A stretch of DNA of 64,000 bases from Ligustrum vulgare (GCA_963555705.1 OY743174.1:59976234-60040233), one strand, 5' to 3'. Positions 23,373 to 35,459 are shown, counted from the stretch's first letter. Translations and numbers: made by a program. The notes: generated by a model from the letters alone, not told the origin.

Positions 23373-24304
23373 GTCACTCTATAAATAGAGGGCTAAATCT
23401 TTGTTTTTATTCATTCATTCAATTAATAAACTTTGAGATTATTCATCATTCTTGGGGGATTCTAGTTTTTATATTTATTTTAAGGAGTTTTTATATTTAT
23501 TTTAAGGTTTTCACTTGAATTCTTTTATTTACTCTATGTCAAGTGGTATCAGAGCAGAATTTTCCCTTCACTATATTCTTGAATTACATCCATGGTTGAC
23601 ATACCAATTACTAGGCATAACTTGGAAAACAGTTCAGAAAAAGTTTTCCAAAGCAATCAGAATCAAGAGCCAAGTAGCCACTCGAGCTCATCCATACCGA
23701 TGTATGTGGTCCAATCAAGCCATGTTCCTGTGGTACCAGTAATTATTTCTTTCTCTTTATAGATATTTTTAAAGAAAAACCTGAGTATATTTCTTGAAGC
23801 AGAAATCAGAAGTTTTTGAAGCATTCAAGAAGTTCAAATTTGCAGTAGAAAAAGAAAGTGGTTACCATATTAAAGCCATGCGATCAGATTGAGGAGGAGA
23901 ATTCATTTCCAAAGAATTCCAAGAGTTTTGTGAAGCAAATGGAATCAGACGTCCATTGACCATTCCAAGATCACCCCAACAGAACGGTGTTACGGAAGGA
24001 AGAACAAAACCATCCTTGACATGGTATGAAGCATGCTCAAAAGCAAGGGACTACCAAAGGAGTTTTGGGCAGAAGCAGTTGCATGTGCAGTCTATTTGTC
24101 CAACCGATCTCCAACAAGGAGTGTATGCGGAAAGACACCACATGAAGCATGGAGTGGAAGAAAGCATGGAATATCCCACCTACGAGTCTTTGGAAGTATT
24201 GCATACACACATGTACCGGACGAGATACGGAGAAAACTAAGACGACAAAAGTGAGAAACTTATCTTTATAGGCTATGATACATAGTCCAAGGGCTACAAG
24301 ATAT

Positions 24305-24473
24305 ATGCCTCTGTTTGTTAAAATGTTTTTGTTTAAAAACATGTTTTTTTATGTTTTCGAGGTAAAATATGTGGTTGAAAAATGAAGAGAGAAAATATGT
24401 GTGGTTTAAAAGTTGTTTGGGGAATTGTGTAGAAAAAAACTTGTTTTTAAACAAGTTTGCCAAACAGTGGCTA
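24305..24473. mobile_element. MITE family B inserted in Copia A
   Basis: Inverted ends GCCTCTGTTTG and CAAACAGTGGC. It splits the Copia frame between ...GYKIY and YNPRN..., leaving a short AT-rich duplication (TAT/TATA) at the junction. The interior shares GAGGTAAAATATGTGGTTGAAA and GAGAGAAAATATGTGTGG with family B. Confidence 0.8.
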
Positions 24474-25848
24474 TACAATCCAAGAAATAAGAAAGTTGTC
24501 ATTAGTCGAGATGTGGAGTTCGATGAAGAAAACAATTGGGAATGGAGTACCCAAAAAGAAGACCACAGCTTCTTTCCTCACTTTGAAGAAGAGAATGAGA
24601 AGCAACCAATAATAGAGCAAGCACCAGGAGAGCCCAGTACACCACCTACTTCGCCTACAGTAACCGAAGACAGAAACTCTCCACCATCTTTCTTAAATAA
24701 AAGAAATGAAGAACGCACAAGAAATCTACAAGATATGTATGAGGTAACTGAGAGGCTTGATAATCTTACCCTTATCTGCCTCTTTGCTGAATGTGAACCA
24801 GTGAGCTTTGAAGAAGTTGTACAAGAAAACAAGTGGAGAAATGCGATGGATGAAGAAATCAATGCCATCAAGAAGAATAATACATGGGAACTTGCATCTC
24901 TTCCAAAAAGTCACCAGGCAATAGGTGTCAAATAGGTGTACAAGGCAAAGAAGAAAGCTAGTGGAGAAATTGAACGATACAAGGCAAGACTTGTAGCAAA
25001 AGGATATAATCAAAGAGTTGGAATCGACTACGATGAGGTATTTGCTGTTGTTGCTCAATTAGAAACTATAAGACTAATAATTTCTTTGGCTACTCAAAAA
25101 AAATGGAAGATTTATCAAATGGATGTAAAGTCTGCCTTCCTAAATGGAGTCCTTGAAGAAGAAATGTACATTCAACAACCTTTCTAAAAGTTTGGTTGGA
25201 AGTCTGCCCTATTTGACTTGTACAAGGCCAGATATCCTGTATTTAGTTGGATTGGTTAGTCGCTACATGGAATCTCCAACAACCACTCATTTCAAGGCTG
25301 CAAAGAGAATTCTTCGCTATTTGAAATGTACAACTAATCTTGGCTTGTTTTATTCAGTTTCTAACGAGTATAAACTTGTTGGATATAGCGATAGAGACTG
25401 GGGTGGAGATATAGATGATAGAAAGAGCACTACAGGGTTCATGTGCTTTATGGGTGACACTGCTTTTACTTGGATGTCAAAGAAGCAACCAATTGTCACG
25501 CTCTCAACATTTGAAGCTGAGTATGTAGCTACAACCTCGTGTGTTTGCCATGCAATTTGGCTAAGAAATTTGCTAAAAGATTAGCATGTCTCAAGAAGAT
25601 CCAACCAAGATTTGTGTTGATAACAAGTCAACAATTGCCTTAGCAAAGAATTCAGTATTCCATGATAGAAGTAAACATATCGACACACGTTACCACTACG
25701 TAAGGGAATGCATTGCAAGGAAAGATGTGCAGCTACAATATGTGAAGTCTCATGATCAGATTGCTAATATTTTTACCAAGCCACTAAAGTATGAAGACTT
25801 CATCAGATTGAGAAATTCTCTTGGAGTTATAAAACAAGCTTAAGGGGA

Positions 25849-26233
25849 TGTTGAAAATAAACTTGTTTTTGGCCCAAAAACTTATTGAGCCCAAGTCCAG
25901 ATTCTATGTGGCCCAATTAGCCCAATGCATGGAAGTTTCTTGTAGTAAGTAAGATTGAATAAGAATAATTAGTTTGAAGTTGGTAAGATCAATTATGGAT
26001 TGTTGGATGAGAGTTGGTAAAATCAAATATTGATCGTAGGATGCATTTTTATATTTTAATATTTGTAAGGTTAGGATTTGTTTGTACTTTCTATAAATAG
26101 CCCTCCACACTCTCATTTGAAATAAGTAAGTGAGTAAGAAAAATAAGAAGCAAAGCTTCTTGTGAGTTGTAATATTTGAGTTTGACTGTTTTAGTTAATA
26201 AAAAATGTGTTTTTGAGCGTAATCGATCCAACA
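25849..26233 (+). repeat. 3' LTR of Copia A
   Basis: 385 bp, starts TGTTGAAAATAAAC immediately after the purine tract and ends CGATCCAACA. It has TATAAATAGCCC at about 26092 as a likely TATA region. Confidence 0.75.
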
Positions 26234-26961
26234 ATTTAGTACACAATATAAGATGATCCTATATAGTTATACAATATTATTAATTATTAGATTTCATATG
26301 AGTTCAAAGCATTTTCATTATCACTATTAAAGTCTAACTATCCATCTCTATACTTCGAAAAAAAAAAAGTGCTAGGTAGTTCCGTGAATGTAGCATAATC
26401 AATGGATCAACATACTCTCCTCTTAATTTGTAGCTCATGTTGTCTATTCTAAGGCATTGTCGAGTATATGTACGAGCTAAGAAAATGCAATTCTTTCAAA
26501 TAGGAATAAGATATTTAGGTCACCAAATTAAAGAAGGATCAATATTCACATCGATAGAAATCGTACCTGGTTCTTTTCTAGATTCTCTTCAATAATTCCA
26601 TATGAAAAAGGCAAAAAAGATGATTCTTATTTAGCAAGGATTCGTGACATCAATGGTAGCACTCAGATAATGCTTGAATGATTGAGTTCAATGTTTTTCT
26701 TTATTCTTATTTATCCTCATATCAAGAATGGTTCATTTCATGAGAAAGATAATGAAAAAAAAAGGTGTGCTTTTTTATTCCTATTTTTCCTACTTCAATA
26801 TATTTTTTATATTTAAAGAATATCTTATATATAGTAGAGAGTATCTTTAAATTTAAAAAGCAAAATTTTTTACACACTCCAACAAAGTCTTTATTGTAGC
26901 TCTTTATTTTACTTTCTCAAAAGAATATTTATTGTATTTCCTTATTTATAGTTACTATATA
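26234..26961. other. unassigned intergenic sequence
   Basis: AT-rich; no gene or element boundary recognised. Confidence 0.3.
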
Positions 26962-27474
26962 TCTACATCTATCTACAGTCTACATACACTATTTTAAAAG
27001 TGTGAATGAGTGTGAATCTTTTGATTTTCCATTTTATCCTCACATTCTTTTCTTTTTTTCAATAATACCCTTAGTTCATTTATTAAAATTTATTTATATT
27101 TATTTATATTTTTATTTCTAAAATATTAATTTATTCTCGTTTACTAAATCGAAATTTCATTAATTTATCCACGTTGACTAAATCGAAGTTGGTTATTCAA
27201 ATAATATTAATTTTGTGTCTTTGCTTTTTAATTTACTTTTAAAATATTGTATCATCAATTTTCATTTCTCGTGATAACTCCACTAAATATTTCAAAGAGT
27301 GCGTTTATGCATTTAATAATTTTTATTTTATTTTTAATTCAAACAATTATGTTTTAATTATCGATAAAAATTTATTTTTTATAATTATTTTCAAAGTAGG
27401 GTGAGTGTGAAAATTTTTATTTTTTTAACTTACTTAAATTCTTATCAAAATCATCAATTAATTTTTATAAAAAG

Positions 27475-27513
<39 letters not shown>

Positions 27514-28061
27514 TAATTAAAAATAAAAAATAAATAATTTCAAACTCTTTGGAAAAAAAAAGATCAAAACTGAAATTTTAATTTTAATTTATATAGTCTC
27601 TATTTGGTGATTATTAAAATAAGATTTTGAATAGATTTTGATAGAAATTAATACAATGTGGTTAAAAAGTTGTATGTCTGATGAAATGTATGGTTAAAAT
27701 TAATTGTTAATTTTGACTTAGATTTAAATCTTATTTTAATTTATCTCAAACGAGAGCATAATATTAAACTTTCTTCCTTATAAAATATGTTCACAAATTT
27801 ATTTCTTAATATATCACACGCGATTTATTTATTAAGCAGACATTTAAAATAATTGTTTTATATATATTTCGAAGATCTGGACAAAAAATTTCAGTAAAAT
27901 ATTAATATATTAAGAATTTTCAGTTCATTTACAATTTTCCTCTAACAATATCAATTACGTAAATTATTTTCAAAAACGGTATTAGTACTTAAAAAACGTA
28001 ACTTTAACATTCATCATATACATTATACATAGGACGTGTGAAGCACGTGCTTACTGCTAGT
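26962..28061 (+). mobile_element. Helitron-like non-autonomous element
   Basis: The right end has a hairpin (ACGTGTGAAGCACGT) followed by CTAGT and then A, the expected Helitron 3' terminus. The left end TCTACATC after an A is a plausible 5' terminus, with TACACTATTTTAAAAGTGTG just inside. A diverged copy of its left part lies in the CACTA element at 12490-12880. It contains a (TA)n tract at 27480-27510 and a MITE. No RepHel frame. The 5' boundary is less certain than the 3' one. Confidence 0.6.
27602..27752 (+). mobile_element. MITE family A, copy 4
   Basis: Inside the Helitron-like element. It carries TTGGTGATTATTAAAATAAG at the left, AGATTTTGATAGAAATTAAT in the middle and ATCTTATTTTAATTTATCTC at the right, giving long inverted ends. 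Confidence 0.7.
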
Positions 28062-28579
28062 ATTTTTAAAAGTCAATGATCGATGAAATCAAATATTTAA
28101 TAAAGAAAGTTAATGTATGAACTTTGAAGAATTGAGAATTGAAATTCTTCGAATGCGTTTAAAAATAGTGAGTGGGGGAACTTTTTGAAGACTCAAACTC
28201 ACTCTTTAAATTAAAACGTTAAATTATAGAGTTCGTTGGAGTCGAATTTTAAGTGCTAGCTCTCTAAGTTAAAGAGCATTGAGTGCATTTCTGTTGGTTT
28301 CCTAGGGATTCCTATAACGAGAGACAGAGTGAAAAGTTAGTAGTACCTTTATTTATTCATATTTATCATTATTATACGTACAGAGTAAATTACTAGAATC
28401 AGAGTGGCGAGGGAAAAGCAAGATGTGGATAAAGCATAATATTTACACATTCATCATTTTCTACTTTTTATGCTATATGCCTTACCATATCCCTATATAT
28501 ACAATATAGTATGATAATAAAGGGGGATTCATAGAGTGAGAGACATAAGGAAGAAGTAGAGGCAGTGACACATTGCAAA
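28062..28579 (+). promoter_or_regulatory. promoter and leader of the PP2-type gene
   Basis: A TATA-like CCCTATATATAC lies at about 28491-28502, some 80 bases before the proposed ATG, followed by a purine-rich leader. No other feature is recognised in this gap. Confidence 0.4.
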
Positions 28580-28653
28580 ATGGCATTGGTATATACATTC
28601 ATCCTTGTATTGAAGTTTTACGTTTGTATCAAGTTCATGTCGATTATAGTTTT

Positions 28654-28690
<37 letters not shown>

Positions 28691-29416
28691 TTTCAATTCA
28701 AATATATATAAATACATTTGTTCCTACAACTAAGGATGGTTTTGCGCAGAGCAAGGGCTGGACCTGGATACCCGCGCGGGAGCTTGATATTTACCTGATA
28801 AATGACGATGAATGCTGGCAGTGGACTCAACTGGATGATTACGACAAGTTCTGTCTTTCTCTCTTTCTAATGAAGTCAATAAATTTGTTCCGTCTCTAAC
28901 AGTGTAGACGGGGCGGTTTAAATTAACAATAATCACGTTCATAAACAAATGCTTATTCATATAATGATGAACAATTTGTATATTTTACTGATGATGATGA
29001 ACAATTTTTTTCTTGGTTGCCATATATATATGTGTAGGACTGAGGTGGCCGAGCTCCTGAAGGTACGCTCGCTTGATATTAGGGCCTTCGTAGATGTAAA
29101 AAACTTGAAGCCTGCAAATAAATGGTTTGACGCGTATCTTGTGTTCAATCTCAAAGATCATGCTCATGGGCTCAATCAAATCAAAACATCAGTTAGTTTT
29201 GTTAATAAGAAAGATGATGATGACGATGACGATGATGGTGATAGTAAATGCCTCGGCAAAGCTAAAAGTCGGAATGGGTGGAAGGAGATTGAACTCGGAG
29301 ATTTCTTCAAGGCTGGAAAAGGAGATCAAGGCAAGGTAGAATTGAGACTTTATGACACACATGAATATTGGAAGTCTGGTCTTCTTATCAAAGGAATGGA
29401 AGTTCGCCCGAAATAG
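28580..29416 (+). CDS. phloem protein 2 (PP2/Nictaba)-like lectin
   Basis: Proposed exons: 28580-28588 (Met-Ala-Leu only), 28735-28847, 29038-29416; all GT-AG, joined frame about 166 aa. The first exon is tiny and uncertain; an alternative acceptor 15 bases further in (CGCAG) also keeps frame. The conserved Nictaba layout is visible: ARELDIYLINDDECWQW, VAELLKVRSLDIRAFVD, YLVFNLKDHAHGL, GWKEIELGDFF and the closing YWKSGLLIKGMEVRPK. Such proteins bind GlcNAc or high-mannose glycans and occur in phloem or the nucleus and cytoplasm. An Asp-rich run (GAT/GAC repeat at 29214-29239) sits in a surface-loop position. No signal peptide is expected in PP2-A types. A (TA)n tract fills the first intron. 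Confidence 0.78.
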
Positions 29417-29809
29417 AACAAATATTATTATGATGCTCTACTATTACAATTATAAATAAAACCAACAAGTATCTAATGTACGTGCTATTTCATATATATG
29501 TATTTCTTTGTGGTTTTCCATGGGTAAAATACTTATATGGTTATTGAAATAATACTCGCAGTTTCTATTTGGCACAAACAACCTTTTATGTTTCTCTTTT
29601 TTAAAGAAAAAAATAAGAAAAGAGAATTCTGTGAAACAATACTACAATTATGTTAGCTCAAAACTCTATTTCAACATTCGAATTATGGTTTGTAATTCAA
29701 ATTAAATAAGAAATTATTCTAGATGCAATATAAAAGAAAACACGAACAACTAAATAAGTTTTTCTAAAGTAATTGTAAAAGTGTTGGGACTTATGATTTC
29801 ATCATAGCA
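29417..29809. other. 3' flank of PP2-type gene
   Basis: Presumed 3' untranslated region with AATAAA at 29455-29460, then AT-rich unassigned sequence. Confidence 0.4.
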
Positions 29810-30114
29810 ATAATACTAATTCCATTCTTCAAGTTTTATTTCTATAAATGTGCTCGATCGAATTTACGAATGTATATTGACTTTAATCTCTCAGGTTTAA
29901 ATCAATTCTACCTAATTAAGTCAACTACATATCTTTATGGAGTATTAGAATTATTCATTAGCTAAATGAATTAAATCTACTAGGAATTCACAATTGATCA
30001 CACGTAACCATAAATTCATATCTCTATCTTTTTGTTGAAATTGCTGAACTTATTACCAAGGTCTAGGTTGTTAATTCACATCTCGAATTATGAAAACAAC
30101 CCACAAAATCTATG
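29810..30114 (-). repeat. Tat/Ogre-like LTR fragment
   Basis: Aligns with about 32540-32790 (same orientation), sharing CATATCTCTATCTTTTTGTTGAAATT in part, CTCGAATTATGAAAACAAC and CTAGGAATTCA. It is interrupted at its right edge by the Cassandra element. Confidence 0.75.
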
Positions 30115-30716
30115 TGTAATACCCCGACTAAGAAAGCTTAAAAGAAATGATAGGTACTACTCATACTAACAAGGTGCACCTTCTTTTTCGGAAGTCCATC
30201 GTTAGAAACTCTACAGTTAAGCGTGCTTGACTTTGGAGCAATTCTGGGATTGGTGACCTCCTGAAAAGTTTTTTTGGGGAGCGTGTGAGTAAGGATAAAG
30301 CATGCTGAAAAGACCCCTGTTGGTACAGTGGGGACAGTACGTCGTCATCTAACGATCGGGACAGCTCATTAAGTGGGACCCGGGTCGTTACAAATAGTAT
30401 CAGAGACAGCCGTCAGCCCGAAATCGGGAACTAAGTGCTACGCCATAGGGCGGGAGCCACCTCTAGAAGTCCAACTCCTGACAACAGATCCTCAAATTGG
30501 GTTAAGCACGACGAGGACGTCGCGAGTCAAACATAGGGTGATTGTAATACCCCGACTAAGAAAGCTTAAAAGAAATGATAGGTACTACTCAAACCAACAA
30601 GGTGCACCTTCTTTTTCGAAAGTCCATCGTTAGAAACTCCACAGTTAAGCGTGCTTGACTTGGAGCAATTCTGGGATAGGTGACCTCCTAGGAAGTTTTC
30701 TCGGGAAGCGTGTCTT
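30115..30716 (+). mobile_element. Cassandra TRIM retrotransposon
   Basis: 5' LTR 30115-30392 (278 bp, TGTAATACCCC...GTCGTTACA), a primer site ATAGTATCAGAG at about 30394 (initiator tRNA-Met type with one change), a 150-bp non-coding interior, and a 3' LTR from 30543 cut off at about 30716. Both LTRs hold a 5S rRNA-like segment with AGTTAAGCGTGCTTGACT and GGTGACCTCCT, matching the 5S internal control region. Cassandra elements are known for 5S-derived LTRs transcribed by RNA polymerase III. It encodes no protein. Confidence 0.88.
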
Positions 30717-31089
30717 TCTGGTCAACGTAATAGAATTTGTATAAAAAATGTATGAATTATAAGACAGATTCGTGGCCCGACCTAAATATTTTTCTTATAT
30801 TGTATGTAATAAGTTGAAACTTACATGAGAGGAGAGAAAGAGCTATTTATTCTGTCGAGAGTTTGCCTATCACTTAAGAACGATTCCTCCTATATAGGGA
30901 AAAATTGATCATTCGCCACCACATAAGGAAAAAAAACCTTCTAATCATCTTTCCATTTATTTACATAATTACAATAATGGCCCTTAAACATCCTTGGATT
31001 TTAACCAATAAATACTTTTGACTTCGAAGGTTATTTAGGGTAAAACAATTACTCCAATGTTTTGGATTTAAAAGTATGAGTCCTTTTCT
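30717..31089. other. unassigned intergenic sequence
   Basis: No gene or element ends found. Confidence 0.3.
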
Positions 31090-31282
31090 AGTGCCAACCG
31101 TTGGCACTTGTTATTGTGCCAACGAAGACACATGCAGTGACCCCCACAGGTTGACACTTGTTATTGTGCCAACGAAGACACGTGCAGTGACCCCCACAGC
31201 ATCATGTGGGGGTCACTGCATGCTGTGGGGGTCACTGCATGTGTCTTCGTTGGCACAATAACAAGTGCCAACGGTTAGCACT
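31090..31282. repeat. fold-back element with doubled stem
   Basis: 193 bp that folds nearly end to end: left end AGTGCCAACCGTTGGCACT, right end the inverse with one change. Each arm contains GTGCCAACGAAGACAC and GCAGTGACCCCCACA blocks; the left arm carries this block twice and the right arm repeats CTGTGGGGGTCACTGCATG. No protein is expected. Confidence 0.85.
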
Positions 31283-31654
31283 TGATCATTTTCATAAAAG
31301 TATTTTAGGTTTGGACCTTGTCAAATCGAAATCAAGGAGCCTAAGCACGTCTTTCTTTGTTTCTTTTACTTTCTCCGCCTTCTCGTGTCTCTCCTTTTGA
31401 TAATACTAGCGTTTCTCCCGTGTAATGCACGAGATTTATATCCATAATAATGATTTAGAATTCATGAAAATATATTGATTATACAATCATATCAAATAAA
31501 AAATAATATTTTATTATGAAATATTATCGAATTTGAAACTTAAAACAAATTCAAAATAGAAAAAAAAAACTTTATTTAATTTATGTATTAGTAAAAAAAA
31601 AAAAGTTGATATCAACAAATTAATGATTCTTGTAATATGCATATTGAAGAACAT
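31283..31654. other. unassigned, with a Helitron-type 3' end
   Basis: On the - strand, a hairpin (CTCGTGCATTACACGGGAG) followed by AAACGCTAGT ends at 31405. This fits a Helitron 3' terminus whose body would lie to the right. The rest is AT-rich. Confidence 0.45.
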
Positions 31655-32186
31655 ACTCATATATTGCAGTTACCGAAGCAGGTAAAGAGATGATATGGAT
31701 GAAAAATTTTCTTGAGGAGCTCAACGTGAAGCAAGGTGAGTAAATCATTTATTGTGAAAGTCAGAGTGTTCTTGAGCTGAGTAAGAATTATACTTTACAT
31801 TCTCGTACTAAACACATTGATGTGAGGTATCATTGGATAATGGAGTGGTTGACGAGAAGTTAATGCAGTTGGAAAAGATTCACACTGATTAGAATATTCT
31901 GACATGTTGACCAAGGTTGTTACCAAACAGAAGCTTAAGTTTTGTACCAAGCAGGCCGGGTTGGATTCCAAGTGATTGGAGTCTTGGAGTGTACATCCCT
32001 CATGGACTGGAGGGGGAGATTGTTGGGCTTAAAAGGGGTGCAGTCCATTTATTATTTACATGGGTCATCCTTTGTATTTAAACATCAAAGACCACTTGTG
32101 CAATTTCATTTAAGTTGGTGACTAACCTAATGTAAAAGCGGAAGTGTATTTGCTGGGATATTATTTACAGAACAGAGGCAGAGAAC

Positions 32187-33771
32187 TGTTGTGAGAATAT
32201 CGCAAGTGCACGATATCGCTAACAAGTAGTAAAAGTAGACTTTTGAGTCCGGGTTGTCGATCCCACGAGGACTAGTTAATTCGTTATAAATTTACTTCGA
32301 TTCTAAAATTCCTAAACTAAAACAAAAACTAACTAAGAAAATAGAATGCAAAATAATCCAAAAACGACAATAAAATTGAGAATAAATGAAATAAATAATG
32401 CAATTAAAATGAAAATAGAAAATTAAACTAAAAACAATTAATAAAAAGCAAGAAACGAAGTGGTGGGATTTCTAGCAATTGAATGAATATCGGGACTGAC
32501 GATTTCGAAATAACGTTCTAGCTTAATTTCTCATCTCAAGTTGTTTTCAAAAATTGTATTTGGTCGAATTCACGCATATATCTAATTTACCTCTCTCGAG
32601 TTCAAATTAGGCATATTTAACTAAGTCAATCATGTATCTCTACAGGGGATCAGAGTTCTCCTTAGCTAAATGCATTAAATTTCCTAGGAATTCATAAGTG
32701 ACCACAAATACATATCTCTATCTTTTTGTTGAAATTACCGGATTTTATTACGTGATCTAATTGTTAACTCACCTCTCGAATTATGAAAACAACAATTAAT
32801 TCATGAATTGGTGATCAAGTAATTCAAACATTAAACGCAATAATAAAATCAATATATAAATATCAAAGCACCAACTTGAGAATTAAAATCAAACAAGAAA
32901 CATTAAATCTACATCGTTAATCCCGATTTAAAATTTAGCTATTCATGTTTTTGGAAGAAAAAGCAATAAGCAATGTAATTAAAACCCGAATTTTGGAGTA
33001 GTTGAAGTCCAAACATGCTCCTTCTTCCCCACCTTCCAGCAGTCTGCCTTTCTTTCTGCCTTAAACCCAGCCTTGTCTGTATATGTATATATTCCAGCAG
33101 CAATCCTACTTTTATTGTTCCAGTCGTGCTCCTCTTCCTTCCTCTCTCGGTTACCGAGTTATATATGTATCTTCTCACCAACTTTTGTTGCCGAGCACTT
33201 CCTCAAAGAACCAGCAACCTCCACTTTTCTTCTTTTTCAGCCCACGTCTGTGTGTATATGTATCTATTCTCAAATAATTCTCCACAGGTCAGCCGCAACC
33301 ACCTATTCGTCCCAGCCGTCCCTAGTCGCTTGCTATTATTCCCAGCCGCAAGTCCAAGAATAATACTCTCAAAGCTGCCCCCGTTTCTGTCTCACGGCTC
33401 AGTCTTCCCTCACACTCACGGCTGTATCTTTTGTGTTCTCTTTTTCTGCAGCAAATTTTATATATATACTCAATTCTGCCCAAGCCCAAATCAAATAAAT
33501 TATCATTTAAATTTCTCAATTCTTTCAAATAAAATAAGTTGATCCTTAAGTCTTCAATTGTGCAATTAAGCCCTTGAGTTTTAAAACGTCTTCAATTAAC
33601 TCCATTTTTCATCCAATTATTATGTATTTGCTTCAATTCTTCACTTTTCTTGATTTTGGGATAAAACCTGAAATAATAGTGAATAATAACATTTACGTAG
33701 AATTTATTCAAGAAAAATATTATAATATCCTAATTTCGACAGATAAATAAGTGTATAAAATACACTTATCA
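32187..33771 (-). repeat. solo LTR, Tat/Ogre-like
   Basis: About 1585 bp bounded by TG...CA on either strand. On the - strand it starts TGATAAGTGTATTTTATACA and ends with TGCACTTGCGATATTCTCAC. Flanks AGAAC (32182-32186) and GGAAC (33772-33776) form a near-perfect 5-bp duplication, so it is likely a solo LTR left by recombination. The open frames over 32939-33542 lie in its pyrimidine-rich part and are not credible genes. Confidence 0.72.
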
Positions 33772-34011
33772 GGAACACGGTGACAATACACGAACAGAGG
33801 CTGGGTAGAGAAAAAGGGACGCAGACTGAGACTAGGAGCTGTTGGACATTTTCTCAATAGATTTTTACACGACAACAATGGAATAAAAGGTGCCATTTTA
33901 TGTATTTTTTTGGAGAAGAAAGTGTTGAATATTTTGGATTTCTTCTTCTTCAATTTGGAGTTCTCTAAGTTTTATCTTAGAATATTTTAGGTGCCTATAT
34001 ATTCTCATTAT

Positions 34012-34035
34012 TGTTGTTGTTGTTGTTGTTGTTGG
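34012..34035. repeat. (TTG)n microsatellite
   Basis: About eight tandem TTG/TGT units. Confidence 0.9.
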
Positions 34036-34599
34036 GGTTTCATCTATTATATTAGATTATGTATATTTTGGTTGTCAAGATTGATTCTTGAATGTGTGTA
34101 TTAGATTATCTCTAGATTTAGGTAAAAATTTAGGGAAGAAAAAATTGTATTCCTATTATTTGGTAATAGTGGAATTGTCGGTTTGTTCCGTCGATTTTCC
34201 CTTCTCATTGAAGAGTTTTTAGAACATTAAATAATTATTGGTGTTATCGCTTTTGATATTTACAATTTCGATATTCTATTGTTTGGATTGACTTAGATTG
34301 AGTTATTAAATTTCTATTTTGATCACACGGAGTTTGGGGAAAATATTTGACGTTACTACTTGTGTTGACAATTCTATTTTGTTGTCCGATTTCCCATCAC
34401 GTCGAACATCTAAAAGGAAGGGTCGCGGTTCAATTTTACTTCTCAAGATTGGATGGCGGATTTCCTTCACAAATATTATTTTATAAATCCATCACTTTTT
34501 AAATGCATTAAAAATCTTTAAACTTTATTCAATGTCACATATTTTGTTGCCAACATTTTTATTATCCTTAATTTTTAATTAACTAGCAAATTTTGTTGT

Positions 34600-34870
34600 T
34601 AATCATGAAACCCGTAAAAATATTCTATTGACGTGCTTATAATAGAGGTACAAATATTTACTCATAATACTATTTTTCGGTACTTTTTTCTTGTCAAAAT
34701 AAACAAGGTTCAAATAAGTTTTTCTTCTCTCTTCTAAAAAATTTTTGAAAGAAGAAAAAGAATGTACTAATTAGTAGAAAGTTAATGATAAAAATGAGAC
34801 TTCAAAAATTTGGGATAAAAAATATAACAATGAACAAAGCTTATGAACATTTCTTGCAATTAAAATTTGA
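34600..34870. repeat. dispersed repeat, copy 2
   Basis: Aligns in order with 1-310 (see that entry). The open frame at 34785-35051 is AT-rich and not supported. Confidence 0.5.
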
Positions 34871-35459
34871 TACGATAGAATGCGAAAAATACGTAAAATA
34901 TGTTTATTTATGGGCTTCCTGTTCAAAGCTATGTATCAACTTATATGAAGGAGATAATTTTTTCTTAGTGGTAATTACACCACACCAGATTTATAAATTC
35001 AACAATTCAAAAAACAAGTTTTTAAGTTTTTATTTCATCAATCAGGTATGAATTAATAAAATTACATCAGCCCCAATATTTCCATTTAAGAACAAATGAA
35101 CATCCTCTTCTGGCCACACTCTCTCACTGGCGACAACGCCTCTTTCGGCCACACCCACTCTCTTGAATCACCGCCAGTTGATTCCTACACATACGGAGCT
35201 CAATATGATGGAAAGATTTCCACAAAGCAAGGGGAAAAATTGAGGGGCAACACTGCTCCACCGGTGTCGGGACTTGAAGAAATCCTCTTCTGATCGAATA
35301 GAAGCAGAAAATTCTTGGAGAGAGGGCAGACTTTAAGTGAGGAACACAAAAAAAGACCTAGTAGAAGTCCTAAAGTCGAAGACCCAACAAAGCACTCCTT
35401 GCAAAGTGCGCTGAAACGTGAAGCAACTCCAGACGGACCAGACCCAGACGGAATAAGCG
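34871..35459. other. unassigned intergenic sequence
   Basis: No recognised gene. A less AT-rich patch at 35090-35290 has a short open frame of no known family. Confidence 0.3.

Larger units (their letters stand above)
23373..26233 (+). mobile_element. defective Ty1/Copia element A
   Basis: A Copia-type order is visible: primer site TGGTATCAGAGC at 23544-23555 (initiator tRNA-Met type), integrase remnants from about 23690 to 24250, the N-terminal part of reverse transcriptase to 25185, RNase H from 25198 to 25840, a purine tract TAAGGGGATG, and a 385-bp 3' LTR. Breaks: gag and protease are missing, the integrase has a stop (near 23890) and frameshifts, the central reverse transcriptase including the catalytic YVDD region is deleted at 25187-25198, and a MITE interrupts the integrase/RT linker. 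The sequence before the primer site does not resemble the 3' LTR, so the 5' end is lost or chimeric. Not functional. Confidence 0.85.
31655..34300 (+). mobile_element. Copia B: RNase H end and interrupted 3' LTR
   Basis: 31655-31975 encodes the C-terminal RNase H part of a Tnt1-like Copia polyprotein (TEAGKEMIWMKNFL, then TKHIDVRYHWI), broken by stops and frame changes. A purine tract GGAGGGGGAGAT precedes the LTR start TGTTGGGCTTAAAAGG at 32021. The LTR is split by the solo LTR at 32187-33771 and seems to continue from 33772 to about 34300, with AATAGTGGAATTGTCGG typical of such LTR ends. The exact right end is not fixed. Confidence 0.65.

Noticed and set aside
26480..26700. possible organelle DNA insertion
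   Set aside because: Composition hinted at plastid-like sequence but no specific gene could be matched.
30115..30716. 5S rRNA genes
   Set aside because: The 5S-like segments are diverged, sit in direct repeats with TG...CA ends and are followed by a primer-binding site, so they are Cassandra LTRs.
33015..33542. 175-aa ORF
   Set aside because: It lies in the pyrimidine-rich part of a solo LTR and resembles no protein family.
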